Source: Paludibacter sp. (GTDB lineage Bacteria; Bacteroidota; Bacteroidia; Bacteroidales; Paludibacteraceae). From it: a stretch of 64,000 nucleotides of DNA. Positions 18,977 to 28,732 of this stretch are shown piece after piece. A program made the translations under genes and the position numbers. The notes beneath the pieces are model-generated. The model did not search any database. It was not told the DNA's origin and was given only the letters and a program-made list of their open reading frames with translations. Where the stretch lies: the NCBI GenBank assembly GCA_028690665.1, contig JAQVAV010000006.1, positions 1 to 64,000 on the forward strand. The letters run 5' to 3'. Numbering within the stretch: the first letter of the stretch is position 1; each line of letters begins with the position of its first letter.

Positions 18977-19330
18977 TTATTTTCAGTTGATTATTGACTA
19001 TTGTTTTCTCAATTTTTTGAGCCTGCAAAATTAGTCAAAAATGAGCAAAAGACAAAATAAACAAACGGACGAAAATATCTATTACAGGTCAGTCCGATTT
19101 TGCAGATATAATCATTTGAATGTAAATTAAATTTTGTGTATTCCTCCTGAAAAGTCAAATCCGTTTTAAAATATGGAGTTGTATTTATGAAATTTGAACA
19201 GATGCACTACTGTTTTATAGTATTTTATAGATATTTATTTCCAAACTTAACGTTATTTCCGTTTATTAGTAAGAATTAATTCAAATTTAATGTTAATTTT
19301 GTAGACTGAAAAAGTATAGATATAATTAAA
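18977..19330. other. Divergent intergenic region prfC / MBL hydrolase
   Basis: 354 bases without a gene. It holds the prfC promoter and, at 19294-19301, a plus-strand TAATTTTG that may be the -7 box of the downstream hydrolase (30 bases before its ATG; the -33 is unclear). Nothing else is recognisable. Confidence 0.6.
19026..19055 (-). promoter_or_regulatory. Promoter of prfC
   Basis: On the minus strand TTG (19055-19053), 19 bases, TAATTTTG (19033-19026), placed 50 bases before the prfC start. Confidence 0.75.
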
Positions 19331-20134
19331 ATGGATAGATTGCGCTTTCTGAGTTTAGCGAGTGGAAGTAGTGGGAATTGTTATTTTATTGGAAACGCTT
19401 CGTATGGGATACTTATTGATGCGGGAATTGGTATACGAACCATTAGAAAATGTTTAAGAAATATAGGGCTTGATTTTGAAAATATCTGGGCCGTTTTTGT
19501 TACACACGATCATGCCGATCACATAAAATCGGTTGGACTCCTTGGAGAAAAACAGCATATTCCTGTTTATGCTACGCGAAAGACGCATGAAGGAATTCAG
19601 CGAAGTTATTGTGTGACGGAGAAACTTTACGGAAGTAAGAAGTTTATTGAAAAATTTGAAACTGTTCAGATTGGTGAATTCAAGATTACCTCTTTTCCTG
19701 TTTCGCATGATGCTTCTGATAACGTAGGGTATACCGTTGAATATAAAGAAAAAAGATTTACCTTTGCTACAGACTTGGGGGTTATAGGTGAAGAAGTGTC
19801 GGAGCATTTGAAGCAGGCTGATTACATGGTGCTTGAAGCAAATTATGACGAAACAATGTTGAAAACAGGAAAATATCCTCCGCATTTGAAAGTACGAATT
19901 ATGGCTGATACCGGACATTTGAGTAATGATCAGACAGGTCATTTTTTGGCTGAGCACTATAATGAGAGAATGAAGTATGTATTTCTTTGTCATTTAAGCC
20001 GCGAAAATAATATGCCTGAAATCGCTTTTACAACCGTTGAGAATTATTTGAATGATGTTAATGTGAAGGTTGGCAGGGATATGAATCTGGTTACGTTAAG
20101 CCGTTATACTCCCTCTGAATTATACATTTTCTAA
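19331..20134 (+). CDS. YycJ/WalJ-like metallo-beta-lactamase-fold hydrolase
   Basis: 267 residues. It opens with LRFLSLASGSSGNCYFIG, the YycJ signature, followed by ILIDAGIGIRTIRKCL and the metal site THDHADH (His59-His64), with further ligands in FPVSHDASDNVGY (His), FATDLG (Asp) and LCHLSRENN (His). YycJ/WalJ proteins are cytosolic, probably nucleic-acid-processing enzymes linked to replication and cell-wall homeostasis. The exact substrate is unproven. The DPM-like transferase follows 42 bases later on the same strand. Confidence 0.85.
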   Translation: MDRLRFLSLASGSSGNCYFIGNASYGILIDAGIGIRTIRKCLRNIGLDFENIWAVFVTHDHADHIKSVGLLGEKQHIPVYATRKTHEGIQRSYCVTEKLYGSKKFIEKFETVQIGEFKITSFPVSHDASDNVGYTVEYKEKRFTFATDLGVIGEEVSEHLKQADYMVLEANYDETMLKTGKYPPHLKVRIMADTGHLSNDQTGHFLAEHYNERMKYVFLCHLSRENNMPEIAFTTVENYLNDVNVKVGRDMNLVTLSRYTPSELYIF

Positions 20135-20176
20135 GCTATATATTTTAAGGGTAATTATCAAGTAAATAAAAGGTTT

Positions 20177-20914
20177 ATGCCAGCAAATTTAGTTATCATT
20201 CCTACTTATAACGAGAAGGAAAATATCGAAAATATAATCAGGGCGGTTTTTAAACAGCCCTTATCGTTTCATGTGCTGATCATAGAAGATGGCTCGCCGG
20301 ATGGGACTGCACAAATAGTAAATAGTTTGCAGGTAGAATTTCCTGAGCGGCTTTTCATGGTGGAACGTCAGGGAAAACTTGGACTGGGAACTGCATATAT
20401 TACTGGTTTTAAATGGGCACTGGAGCATGGGTATGATTATATTTTTGAAATGGATGCTGATTTCTCGCACAATCCGAATGATTTGCCTCGTCTGTATGAT
20501 GCCTGTGCCAATATGGGGGCGGATGTAGCCATTGGCTCCAGATATATAACGGGTGTTAATGTAGTAAATTGGCCGATAGGCAGAGTACTGATGTCTTATT
20601 TCGCTTCAAAATATGTTCGTTTTGTACTCGGAGTGAAGATTACCGATACTACCGCCGGTTTTAAATGCTATCGTCGTCAGGTGCTCGAAACCATTGAATT
20701 AGACAAAATTCGTTTCAAGGGATACGCTTTTCAGGTTGAAATGAAATATACCGCTTACAAATGCGGGTTTAAACTTCAAGAAGTTCCGATTATTTTTATA
20801 AACCGTGAATTGGGAACATCGAAGATGAATGGTGGAATTTTTGGAGAAGCATTTTTGGGCGTTTTGCAGTTGAAAGTAAGTAGCTGGTTTCGCAAATATC
20901 CGCAAAAATCCTGA
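20177..20914 (+). CDS. Polyprenol-phosphate mannose synthase-like glycosyltransferase (GT2)
   Basis: 245 residues, GT-A fold with no membrane helices. [49 protein letters not shown] and the donor-metal [16 protein letters not shown] are the dolichol-phosphate mannosyltransferase pattern, followed by AIGSRYITG and [13 protein letters not shown]. It should transfer a sugar from a nucleotide donor to undecaprenyl phosphate at the membrane. pyrC starts 20 bases downstream, so YycJ-like, GT2, pyrC and apbE likely form one operon. Confidence 0.9.
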   Translation: MPANLVIIPTYNEKENIENIIRAVFKQPLSFHVLIIEDGSPDGTAQIVNSLQVEFPERLFMVERQGKLGLGTAYITGFKWALEHGYDYIFEMDADFSHNPNDLPRLYDACANMGADVAIGSRYITGVNVVNWPIGRVLMSYFASKYVRFVLGVKITDTTAGFKCYRRQVLETIELDKIRFKGYAFQVEMKYTAYKCGFKLQEVPIIFINRELGTSKMNGGIFGEAFLGVLQLKVSSWFRKYPQKS

Positions 20915-20934
20915 TCAATAAACACACTTGTCCA

Positions 20935-22281
20935 ATGAGTTTACAGCTTATAAAAAATGCAACAATTATCAATGAAGGTCGCCGGTTTATCGGATCTGTT
21001 TTGATTGAGCATGAAATTATAAAATCTGTTTTTGAGGGAACGGAAATTCCTCAGATTCAGGAAAAATATACAGAAATAGATGCAGCCGGAAAACTGTTGA
21101 TCCCGGGAGTAATTGACGATCAGGTGCATTTCCGTGAACCGGGATTGACACATAAGGCCAATATCAATTCGGAGTCGCGGGCAGCTGTTGCTGGAGGAGT
21201 TACCTCATTTATGGATATGCCCAATACAATGCCGCTTACTACTACTATTGAGGCTTTGGAAGATAAATATTCGCTTGGAGCAGAGAAATCGTTAGCGAAT
21301 TATTCTTTTTATATGGGTGCGACCAATTCTAACCTCGACGAACTTAAAAAAGTCGATGCTTCGAAAGTTTGTGGAGTGAAAGTTTTTATGGGTTCTTCGA
21401 CGGGTAATATGCTGGTTGATAATAAAGAAACGTTGAGTGGCATTTTTAGTGAAATACCAATGCTGATAGCGACTCATTGTGAGGATGAAGCCACAATTCA
21501 GGCTAATAAAGTACATTATAAATCATTGTATGGCGACGATTTGCCCGTGAAGTTTCATCCTCTCATTCGGAGCGCTGAAGCGTGTTATCGTTCGTCAGCT
21601 TTTGCTGTGGAACTTGCGGCTAAGTACAATGCGCGTTTGCATGTACTGCATATTTCTACCGAAAAGGAAATGAGCCTTTTTGATAACAAAAAAACGTTGA
21701 AAGATAAAAACATAACGGCTGAAGTATGTGTACATCATTTATGGTTCTCGGATCATGATTACGAAAAATATGGAAACCGTATAAAGTGGAATCCTGCGAT
21801 AAAAGCAGAATCGGACAGATTAGCTTTAATTGCTGCTCTAAATTCCGGTAAAATAGATGTGGTTGCTACCGATCATGCACCGCATTTGTTGCGCGAAAAA
21901 GAAGGTAATTGCCTGAAAGCAGCTTCAGGAGGCCCCTTAATTCAACATTCGCTGATGGCTATGTTGCAGCTTGCCCGAAATGGCGTGTTTACTTACGAAA
22001 AAGTGATTGAAAAAATGTGTCATGCTCCGGCAGAACTTTATCGCGTTAAAGATAGGGGGTATATTCGTCCCGGATATTTTGCAGATCTTGTGTTAGTTGA
22101 TCCGGAAAGCAGTTGGACTGTATCTCCGGAAAATATTCTGTATTTTTGCGGTTGGTCGCCATTCGAAGGGACAACTTTCAGCCATAAAGTGACCACTACT
22201 TGGGTAAATGGCCATACTGTTTATAATAATGGGATAATTGATGAAAATTATCGGGGGAAAAGACTTGCGTTTTATTTATAA
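20935..22281 (+). CDS. pyrC: Dihydroorotase
   Basis: 448 residues, amidohydrolase fold of the class I type. The metal motif sits in [17 protein letters not shown] (residue 65 is the second His position of DxHxR; here VHFR), with [39 protein letters not shown] and [15 protein letters not shown] (catalytic Asp). It cyclises carbamoyl-aspartate to dihydroorotate in pyrimidine synthesis. The order with a GT2 upstream and apbE 15 bases downstream suggests co-transcription. Confidence 0.92.
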   Translation: MSLQLIKNATIINEGRRFIGSVLIEHEIIKSVFEGTEIPQIQEKYTEIDAAGKLLIPGVIDDQVHFREPGLTHKANINSESRAAVAGGVTSFMDMPNTMPLTTTIEALEDKYSLGAEKSLANYSFYMGATNSNLDELKKVDASKVCGVKVFMGSSTGNMLVDNKETLSGIFSEIPMLIATHCEDEATIQANKVHYKSLYGDDLPVKFHPLIRSAEACYRSSAFAVELAAKYNARLHVLHISTEKEMSLFDNKKTLKDKNITAEVCVHHLWFSDHDYEKYGNRIKWNPAIKAESDRLALIAALNSGKIDVVATDHAPHLLREKEGNCLKAASGGPLIQHSLMAMLQLARNGVFTYEKVIEKMCHAPAELYRVKDRGYIRPGYFADLVLVDPESSWTVSPENILYFCGWSPFEGTTFSHKVTTTWVNGHTVYNNGIIDENYRGKRLAFYL

Positions 22282-22296
22282 AAATTTATTATTTAT

Positions 22297-23331
22297 ATGA
22301 AAATCAACAAGAAAGCTATCGGATTTTTTCTTATGGGCATAATTGTGCTGATTTATGCTTTTATTATGTATAATCCGTTTAAACATAAGCAGGTGGAATA
22401 TGTTCATAACGAAGGTCAGGCTCAGGGAACTTATTATTCTGCAACTTATCAGCAGCCGGATGGAAAAGATTTAAAAGAAGAAATTGAAAAGTTGTTTGCT
22501 GATTTCGATTTGTCATTATCGACTTACAACCCCAATTCAATTATTTCCCGGATAAACAAAAATGCAGATACGGTTACGACTGATGCAAATTTTGAAACTA
22601 TGTTTAAGTTAGCCGAAGAAGTTTCTGCTAAAACAAACGGTGCTTTCGATATCACTGTAGGCCCGTTGGTAAATGCATGGGGATTTGGTTATACTAAAAA
22701 AGATACAACAAAACTTCCCGATGTAAAAGAAATTTTACCTTACGTCGGGTTTCATAAAGTGAAACTTGAAAACCATAAAGTAATTAAATCAGATTCTCGT
22801 ATCGTATTGGATGCCAGTGCTGTTGCGCAGGGCCAGTCTGCCGATTTGGTTGCGGAATTACTTGAAAAAGAAGGTTGCGAAAATTATATGATTGATATAG
22901 GTGGCGAAATTGCCTGTAAAGGGGTAAATCCCAAAGGCAAAAAGTGGCAGATCGGAGTTGATAAACCTGTAGATGATCCGGCTAATGCCAATGGTGAATT
23001 ACAGACAATCCTGAGCTTGTCCAATGTCGGGCTTACTACTTCGGGCAATTATCGCAAATTTTATTATGAAGGAGGAAAGAAATATGCTCACACAATTGAT
23101 CCGCGTACCGGTTATCCGGTACAGCACAATTTGCTGAGCGCTACAGTTGTCGCTCCGACATCGATGCTGGCCGATGCTTATGCTACTTCCTGTATGGTTT
23201 TAGGGGTCGACAGTGCTTTGTCGCTTATCCGTTCAATTCCGGATACCGAATGTTATCTGATTTATGCTGATAGTGTGGGAAAATTTCAGGTGACATATAC
23301 CGAAGGATTTAAAAAGTATTTTGCTGAATAA
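22297..23331 (+). CDS. apbE: FAD:protein FMN transferase
   Basis: 344 residues. An N-terminal membrane anchor or signal (about 8-26, AIGFFLMGIIVLIYAFIMY) is followed by the ApbE domain: GTYYSATYQ, SLSTYNPNSIISRIN, GAFDITVGPLVNAWGFG, VLDASAVAQGQSADLVAELL, YMIDIGGEIACKG, LTTSGNYRKFY and AHTIDPRTGYPVQHNLLSATVVA. It attaches FMN covalently to threonine in extracytoplasmic flavoproteins such as NqrB/NqrC and RnfG/RnfD. No target protein lies in the window. Confidence 0.94.
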   Translation: MKINKKAIGFFLMGIIVLIYAFIMYNPFKHKQVEYVHNEGQAQGTYYSATYQQPDGKDLKEEIEKLFADFDLSLSTYNPNSIISRINKNADTVTTDANFETMFKLAEEVSAKTNGAFDITVGPLVNAWGFGYTKKDTTKLPDVKEILPYVGFHKVKLENHKVIKSDSRIVLDASAVAQGQSADLVAELLEKEGCENYMIDIGGEIACKGVNPKGKKWQIGVDKPVDDPANANGELQTILSLSNVGLTTSGNYRKFYYEGGKKYAHTIDPRTGYPVQHNLLSATVVAPTSMLADAYATSCMVLGVDSALSLIRSIPDTECYLIYADSVGKFQVTYTEGFKKYFAE

Positions 23332-23445
23332 GTTACTTTTAGCAGATGATTTTGAACGTTGATAATTTTATTTGATAAAAAATGAAAAAACTGACGTCAA
23401 AATCAAAAAAATCGATTTTTATTTTTTTATTACCAATATATTAAC

Positions 23446-23453
23446 TACTTTTG
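23446..23453 (+). promoter_or_regulatory. -7 promoter element of bamD
   Basis: TACTTTTG fits TAnnTTTG and lies 16 bases before the bamD ATG, a short leader. The upstream TTG is not clear. Confidence 0.45.
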
Positions 23454-23469
23454 CACTCCAATTTTCGTC

Positions 23470-24273
23470 ATGAAAAAGTACTTGTTATTTATTTTTATTG
23501 CTGCTCTGACTTTGAGTTCGTGTGGTGAGTATCAAAAGATCCTTAAGAGTAACGATCCTGAATTAAAATACAATAAAGCTGTTGAATATTTTGATAAGGG
23601 TGATTTTATGAGAGCCAGTACCCTATTCGACGAAATCGCTGTTTACTACAAAGGTACTGAACGGTCGGAAACTATTTTAAATTATTTGGCTAAAGCCTAC
23701 ATGGGGCAGAAGGATTATTATTCCGCTAGTGAGTACTTTAAAACTTATGCGAAAACTTACCCGAAAGGTAAATACATTGTTGAAGCCAAATACATGATAG
23801 GATATTGTTATTATTTGGATTCACCGGATGCGCGTCTTGACCAGACTGCCACTTATAATGCAATTACTGCATTGCAGGAATTTCTCGATATTTATCCCGA
23901 AAGTGATAAAGTTCCGGAGGCTGAAAAGTTGCTTGAAGAAATGACTAATAAGCTTGCGTATAAAGAATTACTTAATTCAAGATTATATTATAATCTGGGA
24001 AATTACATGGGGAATAATTATGAATCGGCGGTAATAACAGCACAAAATGCATTGAAAAATTATCCCTCGAATGAGTATCGCGAAGATTTTGAAATGATTA
24101 TTCTTCGTTCGAAATATCAGGAAGCTCTACAGAGTGTTTATGAAAAACGAATTGAGAGATACAGAAATACAATAGATGAATATTATTCTTATGTAAACGA
24201 ATTTCCGGATGGAAAAATGAGAAAACAGGCAGATAAGATATTCAATGATTGTGAAAAGGTTGTAAAAGATTAA
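23470..24273 (+). CDS. bamD: Outer membrane protein assembly factor BamD
   Basis: 267 residues. A signal sequence ends in lipobox LSSC with Cys18. Mature protein opens GEYQKILKSNDPELKYNKAVEYFDKGDFMRAS, followed by TPR-like repeats (YYKGTERSETILNYLAKAYMGQKDY, YFKTYAKTYPKGKYIVEAKYMIGYCYY). It is a periplasm-facing outer-membrane lipoprotein of the BAM complex. rpoZ follows after 13 bases and then coaBC, DUF4835 and recN, a conserved Bacteroidota order. Confidence 0.94.
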   Translation: MKKYLLFIFIAALTLSSCGEYQKILKSNDPELKYNKAVEYFDKGDFMRASTLFDEIAVYYKGTERSETILNYLAKAYMGQKDYYSASEYFKTYAKTYPKGKYIVEAKYMIGYCYYLDSPDARLDQTATYNAITALQEFLDIYPESDKVPEAEKLLEEMTNKLAYKELLNSRLYYNLGNYMGNNYESAVITAQNALKNYPSNEYREDFEMIILRSKYQEALQSVYEKRIERYRNTIDEYYSYVNEFPDGKMRKQADKIFNDCEKVVKD

Positions 24274-24286
24274 ATATAAAATAAAT

Positions 24287-24619
24287 ATGGATTACAAAAA
24301 AGTAAATGCTCCGACTTCTACCATTTCCAGAGACATGAACACTTTGAGTGAAGATGTTGGAAATGTGTACGAAACAGTTATGATTATTGCTAAACGTGCT
24401 AATCAGGTCAGTGCTGAAGTAAAAGCTGAACTTGATAAAAAATTGCAGGAGTTTGCTTCAATGAATGAGAATATAGAAGAAGTTTTTGAAAATCGTGAGC
24501 AAATTGAGATTTCGCGTTATTATGAAAAACTTCCGAAACCAGTTCTTATTGCCACACAGGAATTTATAGAAGGAAAGGTCTATTATAGAAATCCGTTGAA
24601 AGAAACAAAGCTTAAATAA
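24287..24619 (+). CDS. rpoZ: RNA polymerase omega subunit (Rpb6-like)
   Basis: 110 residues. The segment VNAPTSTISRDMNTLSEDVGNVYETVMIIAKRANQVS contains the Rpb6/omega ALxxxAxRAxQ-like helix (MIIAKRANQVSAEVK), in the divergent form usual in Bacteroidota. It helps assemble and stabilise RNA polymerase. It sits between bamD and coaBC, where it is always found in this phylum. A terminator follows. Confidence 0.9.
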   Translation: MDYKKVNAPTSTISRDMNTLSEDVGNVYETVMIIAKRANQVSAEVKAELDKKLQEFASMNENIEEVFENREQIEISRYYEKLPKPVLIATQEFIEGKVYYRNPLKETKLK

Positions 24620-24681
24620 TAAGCTTTCACAGAAATTTTGAAAACAAAGAGTGATGCAAATCTGTTTTTGCATTACTCTTT
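24607..24681 (+). terminator. Two tandem hairpins after rpoZ
   Basis: The first hairpin (24607-24614 with 24620-24627) has the rpoZ stop codon in its loop. The second (24646-24660 with 24667-24681) has a 15-bp stem with one wobble and a T-rich tail, and is the stronger terminator. Confidence 0.78.
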
Positions 24682-24776
24682 TGTTTTTTTGAAAGCCCCC
24701 GGTTCATAACATTTTTGTATTTTTGTTTTTCAATCAAAATATTTAAATAAGAAAATCACATTTTTGTATATATAGT

Positions 24777-25973
24777 ATGTTAAAAGGGAAAAAATTCATT
24801 TTAGGTGTTACCGGCAGCATTGCTGCTTATAAGTCGGCTCAGCTTATTCGTTTGTTAGTGAAGGAAGGTGCCGAAGTCAAAGTTGTAATGACTCCTTTGG
24901 CAAAAGAATTTATAACTCCGCTTACATTGGCTACATTAGCTAAAAATCCGATACTTGTCGATTTCTTTAATCCGGAAAACGGAGACTGGAATAGTCACGT
25001 AGATTTAGGCCTTTGGGCAGATGGATACATTATAGCTCCTGCTACTGCTAATACCATTGCTAAAATGGTTCAGGGGGTTGCCGACAACCTTTTGCTGACG
25101 ACTTATCTTTCGGCTCGCTGTCCTGTTTTCGTAGCTCCTGCTATGGATTTGGATATGTTTGCACATCCTTCGACACGAAAAAATATAGAAACGTTGAAGT
25201 CATACGGTAATTTGATTGTCGAGCCGGCCGTAGGTCAATTGGCTAGCGGACTTGAAGGAAAAGGCAGAATGGAAGAGCCCCAGACCATTGTGGATTATCT
25301 TGATAACTACTATGAGCCAAAGGATATGAAAGGTAAAAAAGTGCTGATTACGGCAGGCCCTACATACGAAAAAATAGATCCTGTACGTTTTGTAGGTAAT
25401 TATTCTTCCGGTAAAATGGGATTTGCTCTTGCTGAAGCATGTGCAAAGCAGGGGGCTGATGTAACACTTATAACTGGTCCGGTTAACCGTAGTCTGAGGA
25501 ATAAATCGATTGAAAGGATTAATGTTGAATCGGCAGAAGAAATGTATAAAATGGTGATGCTGAAGTTTAAGGAAATGGATGGAGCTATATTATGTGCTGC
25601 TGTGGCCGATTTTACTCCGGAAAAACAAGCTCCGAATAAATTGAAAAGGGAAAAACAGGATTTGCTACTTAAGCTGAAACCAACAAAAGATATTGCTGCC
25701 GAATTGGGTCGAATCAAACAAGGAGAACAATTCTTAGTCGGGTTTGCCTTGGAATCGGAAAATGAAGAAGCTAATGCAATCAGTAAAATGGAACGTAAAA
25801 ATCTTGATTTCATTGTCCTGAATTCTTTGCAGGATCCAGATTCTGGTTTTGGTTTCGATACAAACAAAGTTTCAATTATTCATCGTTCCGGTTTAAAAAA
25901 GGAGTACGAACTGAAATCCAAGGTGGATGTAGCTGTTGATATTGTGAATGAAATTAATACACTGATATTCTAA
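24777..25973 (+). CDS. coaBC: Phosphopantothenoylcysteine decarboxylase / phosphopantothenate-cysteine ligase
   Basis: 398 residues, bifunctional. The N-terminal flavin-dependent CoaC domain (1 to about 180) shows LGVTGSIAAYKSAQLIRLLV, SHVDLGLWADGYIIAPATANTIAKM and APAMDLDM. The C-terminal CoaB domain (about 185-398) shows KKVLITAGPTYEKIDPVRFVGN, SSGKMGFALAEA, AVADFTPE and LVGFALESE. It makes 4'-phosphopantetheine in two steps of CoA synthesis. DUF4835 follows 23 bases later. Confidence 0.97.
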   Translation: MLKGKKFILGVTGSIAAYKSAQLIRLLVKEGAEVKVVMTPLAKEFITPLTLATLAKNPILVDFFNPENGDWNSHVDLGLWADGYIIAPATANTIAKMVQGVADNLLLTTYLSARCPVFVAPAMDLDMFAHPSTRKNIETLKSYGNLIVEPAVGQLASGLEGKGRMEEPQTIVDYLDNYYEPKDMKGKKVLITAGPTYEKIDPVRFVGNYSSGKMGFALAEACAKQGADVTLITGPVNRSLRNKSIERINVESAEEMYKMVMLKFKEMDGAILCAAVADFTPEKQAPNKLKREKQDLLLKLKPTKDIAAELGRIKQGEQFLVGFALESENEEANAISKMERKNLDFIVLNSLQDPDSGFGFDTNKVSIIHRSGLKKEYELKSKVDVAVDIVNEINTLIF

Positions 25974-25996
25974 TTTTACTAACTAAACTATACCGA

Positions 25997-26887
25997 ATGT
26001 TCAGACTGAAAATTATTTTTGCTGCTTTATTATTTACATTTTATGCCAATGCACAAGAATTGAACTGTAATATACAGATTAATTCCGATCAGGTCAGTGG
26101 TACGAGTAAATCGGTTTTTAATACTCTGAAAAAATCGGTTTCCGATTTTATAAATAATCGTCGCTGGACCGACATGACATTTGCTGAAGCAGAAAAAATA
26201 GAATGTTCGATGAATATTGTTGTCAAGAAAGTAGAAGATGAAACATTCACTGCTGAAATTCAGGTACAGTCGCGTCGTCCTGTTTATAATACTTCCTACA
26301 ACACAACTCTTTTTAATTTCAAAGACAATAGTTTTACTTTTGATTATAAGGAATTTGATCAGCTTGAGATGAACGAAAATACGATAACTTCCAATCTCAC
26401 GGCTGTTTTGGCGTATTATGCCTATATTATTATCGGCTATGATCTCGATTCTTATTCTAAATTAGGAGGAACTCCTCTGTTTCAGGCTGCCGAGTCTATT
26501 GTGAATGCTGCTCAGGCTGCCAGTCTGGACGGCTGGAAAGCTTTTGAAAATTCGCATAACAGATATGCCTTGGTTAACAATTTATTAGATGAAGCATTTA
26601 AAAAATATCGTAGCTATTTTTATGAGTATCATAGGCTCGGACTTGATGAGATGGCGGTTAATCTGACAAACGGAAGGGCGAAAATAGCTTCGGGGCTATC
26701 CGTCCTTCGTGATGCTAATAGAGCCAGACCTTCTGCCATTGTCATTTCTTCGTTTATGGATGCCAAGTCGGATGAATTGATTAATATATTTTCTAAAGCT
26801 TCGGAAAAAGAAAAAAAAGAAGTTGTGGATATTTTATGTGATGTTGATCCGACTCACACAGATAATTATGAGAAGATATTGCAGTAA
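25997..26887 (+). CDS. DUF4835 family exported protein
   Basis: 296 residues. A signal peptide (about 1-19, ending YANAQE) is followed by a conserved start ELNCNIQINSDQVSGTSKSVFNTLKKSVSDFINNRRWTD, the DUF4835 hallmark. Later blocks include YNTTLFNFKDNSFTFDYKE, YAYIIIGYDLDSYSKLGGTP and an alpha-helical C-terminus. Function is unknown; it is restricted to Bacteroidota and regularly lies between coaBC and recN, as here. It is probably periplasmic. Confidence 0.9.
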   Translation: MFRLKIIFAALLFTFYANAQELNCNIQINSDQVSGTSKSVFNTLKKSVSDFINNRRWTDMTFAEAEKIECSMNIVVKKVEDETFTAEIQVQSRRPVYNTSYNTTLFNFKDNSFTFDYKEFDQLEMNENTITSNLTAVLAYYAYIIIGYDLDSYSKLGGTPLFQAAESIVNAAQAASLDGWKAFENSHNRYALVNNLLDEAFKKYRSYFYEYHRLGLDEMAVNLTNGRAKIASGLSVLRDANRARPSAIVISSFMDAKSDELINIFSKASEKEKKEVVDILCDVDPTHTDNYEKILQ

Positions 26888-26912
26888 TTCCTGAAAATTA
26901 TTTTACGGATTT

Positions 26913-28592
26913 ATGCTGAAGAATTTATATATTTCAAATTATGCGCTTATTTCAGAGTTAAATATTGGCTTTGAGAAAGGTTTTTCTTCCATTACGGGTG
27001 AGACCGGTGCCGGAAAGTCAATTATTTTAGGAGCCCTGTCGCTTATTTTGGGACAAAGAGCGGAATCTAAGGCCATAAAGACAGATACAGATAAATGTGT
27101 TATCGAGGCAACCTTTGATATCTCTGAATATAAAAAACTCCATTCGTTTTTTCAGGAGAATGATATTGATCTTGATGTTGATTGTATTATCCGTCGGGAA
27201 CTGACAAGTGCCGGAAAATCCAGAGCTTTTATTAATGATACACCTGTATCGTTGAATGTTTTGAGGGAGCTTACTTCAAAATTGATTGATATACATTCCC
27301 AGCACGATAATTTATTACTTTCCAATGAAAATTACCAGCTTGAAGTTGTTGATACCATTGCCCGCAATTCGGATCTTTTAGAAAACTATCAACAGAAATT
27401 TGTAAATTGGCAAAAGCTGAAGTTTGATTTGCAAAAGCTGGAAAAAAATGTTGAGAAATCCAGTTCTGAACTAGAGTATATCCAGTTTCAGCATAAACAA
27501 TTAGAAGATGCCCGGTTAGTTCCGGGCGAGCAGGAGGAACTTGAAACGGAACAGGAAACTTTATCTCATGCCGAAGAAATTAAATCCGAATTACTGTCCG
27601 CTGTTTATGCTTTTGAAGAAGAAAAGGCTGTTTTGCCATTAATGAAAGATATAAACAATGCCATTTCAAAAGTAAAAAACTATCTGCCGGAAGCCGAAGC
27701 ATGGCATGACAGGTTGGAATCGGCTTATATCGAGCTTAAAGATATAAAATCGGAAATTGAATCAAAAGCAGAGCGTGTTGAGTTTAATCCGGAGCGTTTA
27801 GAATATGTGGAAAATAGATTAACAGAACTTTTTACCCTCCAGAAAAAATATAAGGCAGGTTCGGTGGCGGAACTTATCGATCAGAAGGATGAATTTAAAA
27901 GCAGACTCTTACAAATTGAAAACTTTGACGATGAGCTTGCCGAACTGAAGAAAAATATTGATTTAGCTGATGAAAAAATGTCAGTTGCTGCCCGAAAACT
28001 CACGGAAAGCCGTAAAAAAGCTACAGTTACGATAGAAAAGCTACTGACGGAACAACTTACAAAGTTAGGTATGCCTAATATCCGTTTTCAGGTGAGTATT
28101 TCAGAGTCGGAAGTATTTGGTGAAACAGGAAAAGACGTGATACAGTTTATGTTTTCAGCAAATAAAAACAGAGAAATGCAACTTGTACAGTTAATTGCTT
28201 CGGGAGGAGAAATTTCAAGACTGATGCTGGCCGTTAAATCTATGATTGCTGATAAATCGGATCTGCCGACAATTATTTTTGATGAAATTGATACGGGGGT
28301 TTCCGGTGAGATTGCTCACAAAATGGGAGATATTATGAAACAGATGGGAAGGTCGATGCAGGTGATTACTATTACGCATTTACCTCAGATTGCAGCAAAA
28401 GGAGCGTATCAATATAAAGTTTATAAAGATGATTCGGGAGAACAGACGGAAACATATATTAAGTTGTTGACTCCGCCAGAACGGGAGAGGGAACTTGCTC
28501 AAATGCTTAGTGGTACTGATTTTACGGAGGCCGCTTTGCAAAATGCAAAAGAATTGTTGGGGCAAAAATCAGGAAAGGCTGAATCAAATTAA
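26913..28592 (+). CDS. recN: DNA repair protein RecN
   Basis: 559 residues. It has an N-terminal ATPase half with Walker A GETGAGKSIILGALSLILGQRAE, the RecN feature IIRRELTSAGKSRAFINDTPVSL and LIDIHSQHDN, a central coiled coil (about 150-370), and a C-terminal half with LIASGGEISRLMLAVK (signature), TIIFDEIDTGVSGEIAHKMG (Walker B) and QVITITHLPQIAAKG. It is an SMC-like protein acting in double-strand-break repair. The final gene of the bamD-rpoZ-coaBC-DUF4835-recN run, it ends in a terminator. Confidence 0.97.
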   Translation: MLKNLYISNYALISELNIGFEKGFSSITGETGAGKSIILGALSLILGQRAESKAIKTDTDKCVIEATFDISEYKKLHSFFQENDIDLDVDCIIRRELTSAGKSRAFINDTPVSLNVLRELTSKLIDIHSQHDNLLLSNENYQLEVVDTIARNSDLLENYQQKFVNWQKLKFDLQKLEKNVEKSSSELEYIQFQHKQLEDARLVPGEQEELETEQETLSHAEEIKSELLSAVYAFEEEKAVLPLMKDINNAISKVKNYLPEAEAWHDRLESAYIELKDIKSEIESKAERVEFNPERLEYVENRLTELFTLQKKYKAGSVAELIDQKDEFKSRLLQIENFDDELAELKKNIDLADEKMSVAARKLTESRKKATVTIEKLLTEQLTKLGMPNIRFQVSISESEVFGETGKDVIQFMFSANKNREMQLVQLIASGGEISRLMLAVKSMIADKSDLPTIIFDEIDTGVSGEIAHKMGDIMKQMGRSMQVITITHLPQIAAKGAYQYKVYKDDSGEQTETYIKLLTPPERERELAQMLSGTDFTEAALQNAKELLGQKSGKAESN

Positions 28593-28615
28593 AAACTGAT
28601 TCAGCCTTTTTTCTT
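28574..28615 (+). terminator. Terminator overlapping the recN stop
   Basis: A perfect 13-bp stem (28574-28586 with 28597-28609); the recN stop codon lies in the loop. A T-rich tail follows. Confidence 0.85.
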
Positions 28616-28640
28616 TCTGAATATTAATAGAGAAAAAATA

Positions 28641-28677
28641 TAGTGATATTATAATAATTTATTGGTGATACTATTGT
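28641..28677 (+). promoter_or_regulatory. 37-bp regulon box, copy 1
   Basis: This box is identical over 37 bases to copy 3 (33549-33585) and 34/37 identical to copy 2 (32904-32940). It contains two direct GTGATA units 22 bp apart (28643 and 28665) around a central AATAA-T-TTATT palindrome (28653-28663), and runs into the -33 TTG. A shared binding site for an unknown regulator is inferred. Confidence 0.8.
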
Positions 28678-28704
28678 CATTTAAAAATTAATGTCATAAC
28701 TTTG
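28674..28704 (+). promoter_or_regulatory. Promoter of the methyltransferase/peptide unit
   Basis: TTG (28674-28676), 20 bases, TAACTTTG (28697-28704): a perfect Bacteroidota promoter, 28 bases before the ATG at 28733. The regulon box overlaps its -33 element. Confidence 0.85.
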
Positions 28705-28732
28705 TCTCGTCAATTAAAATTCAGAACAAATT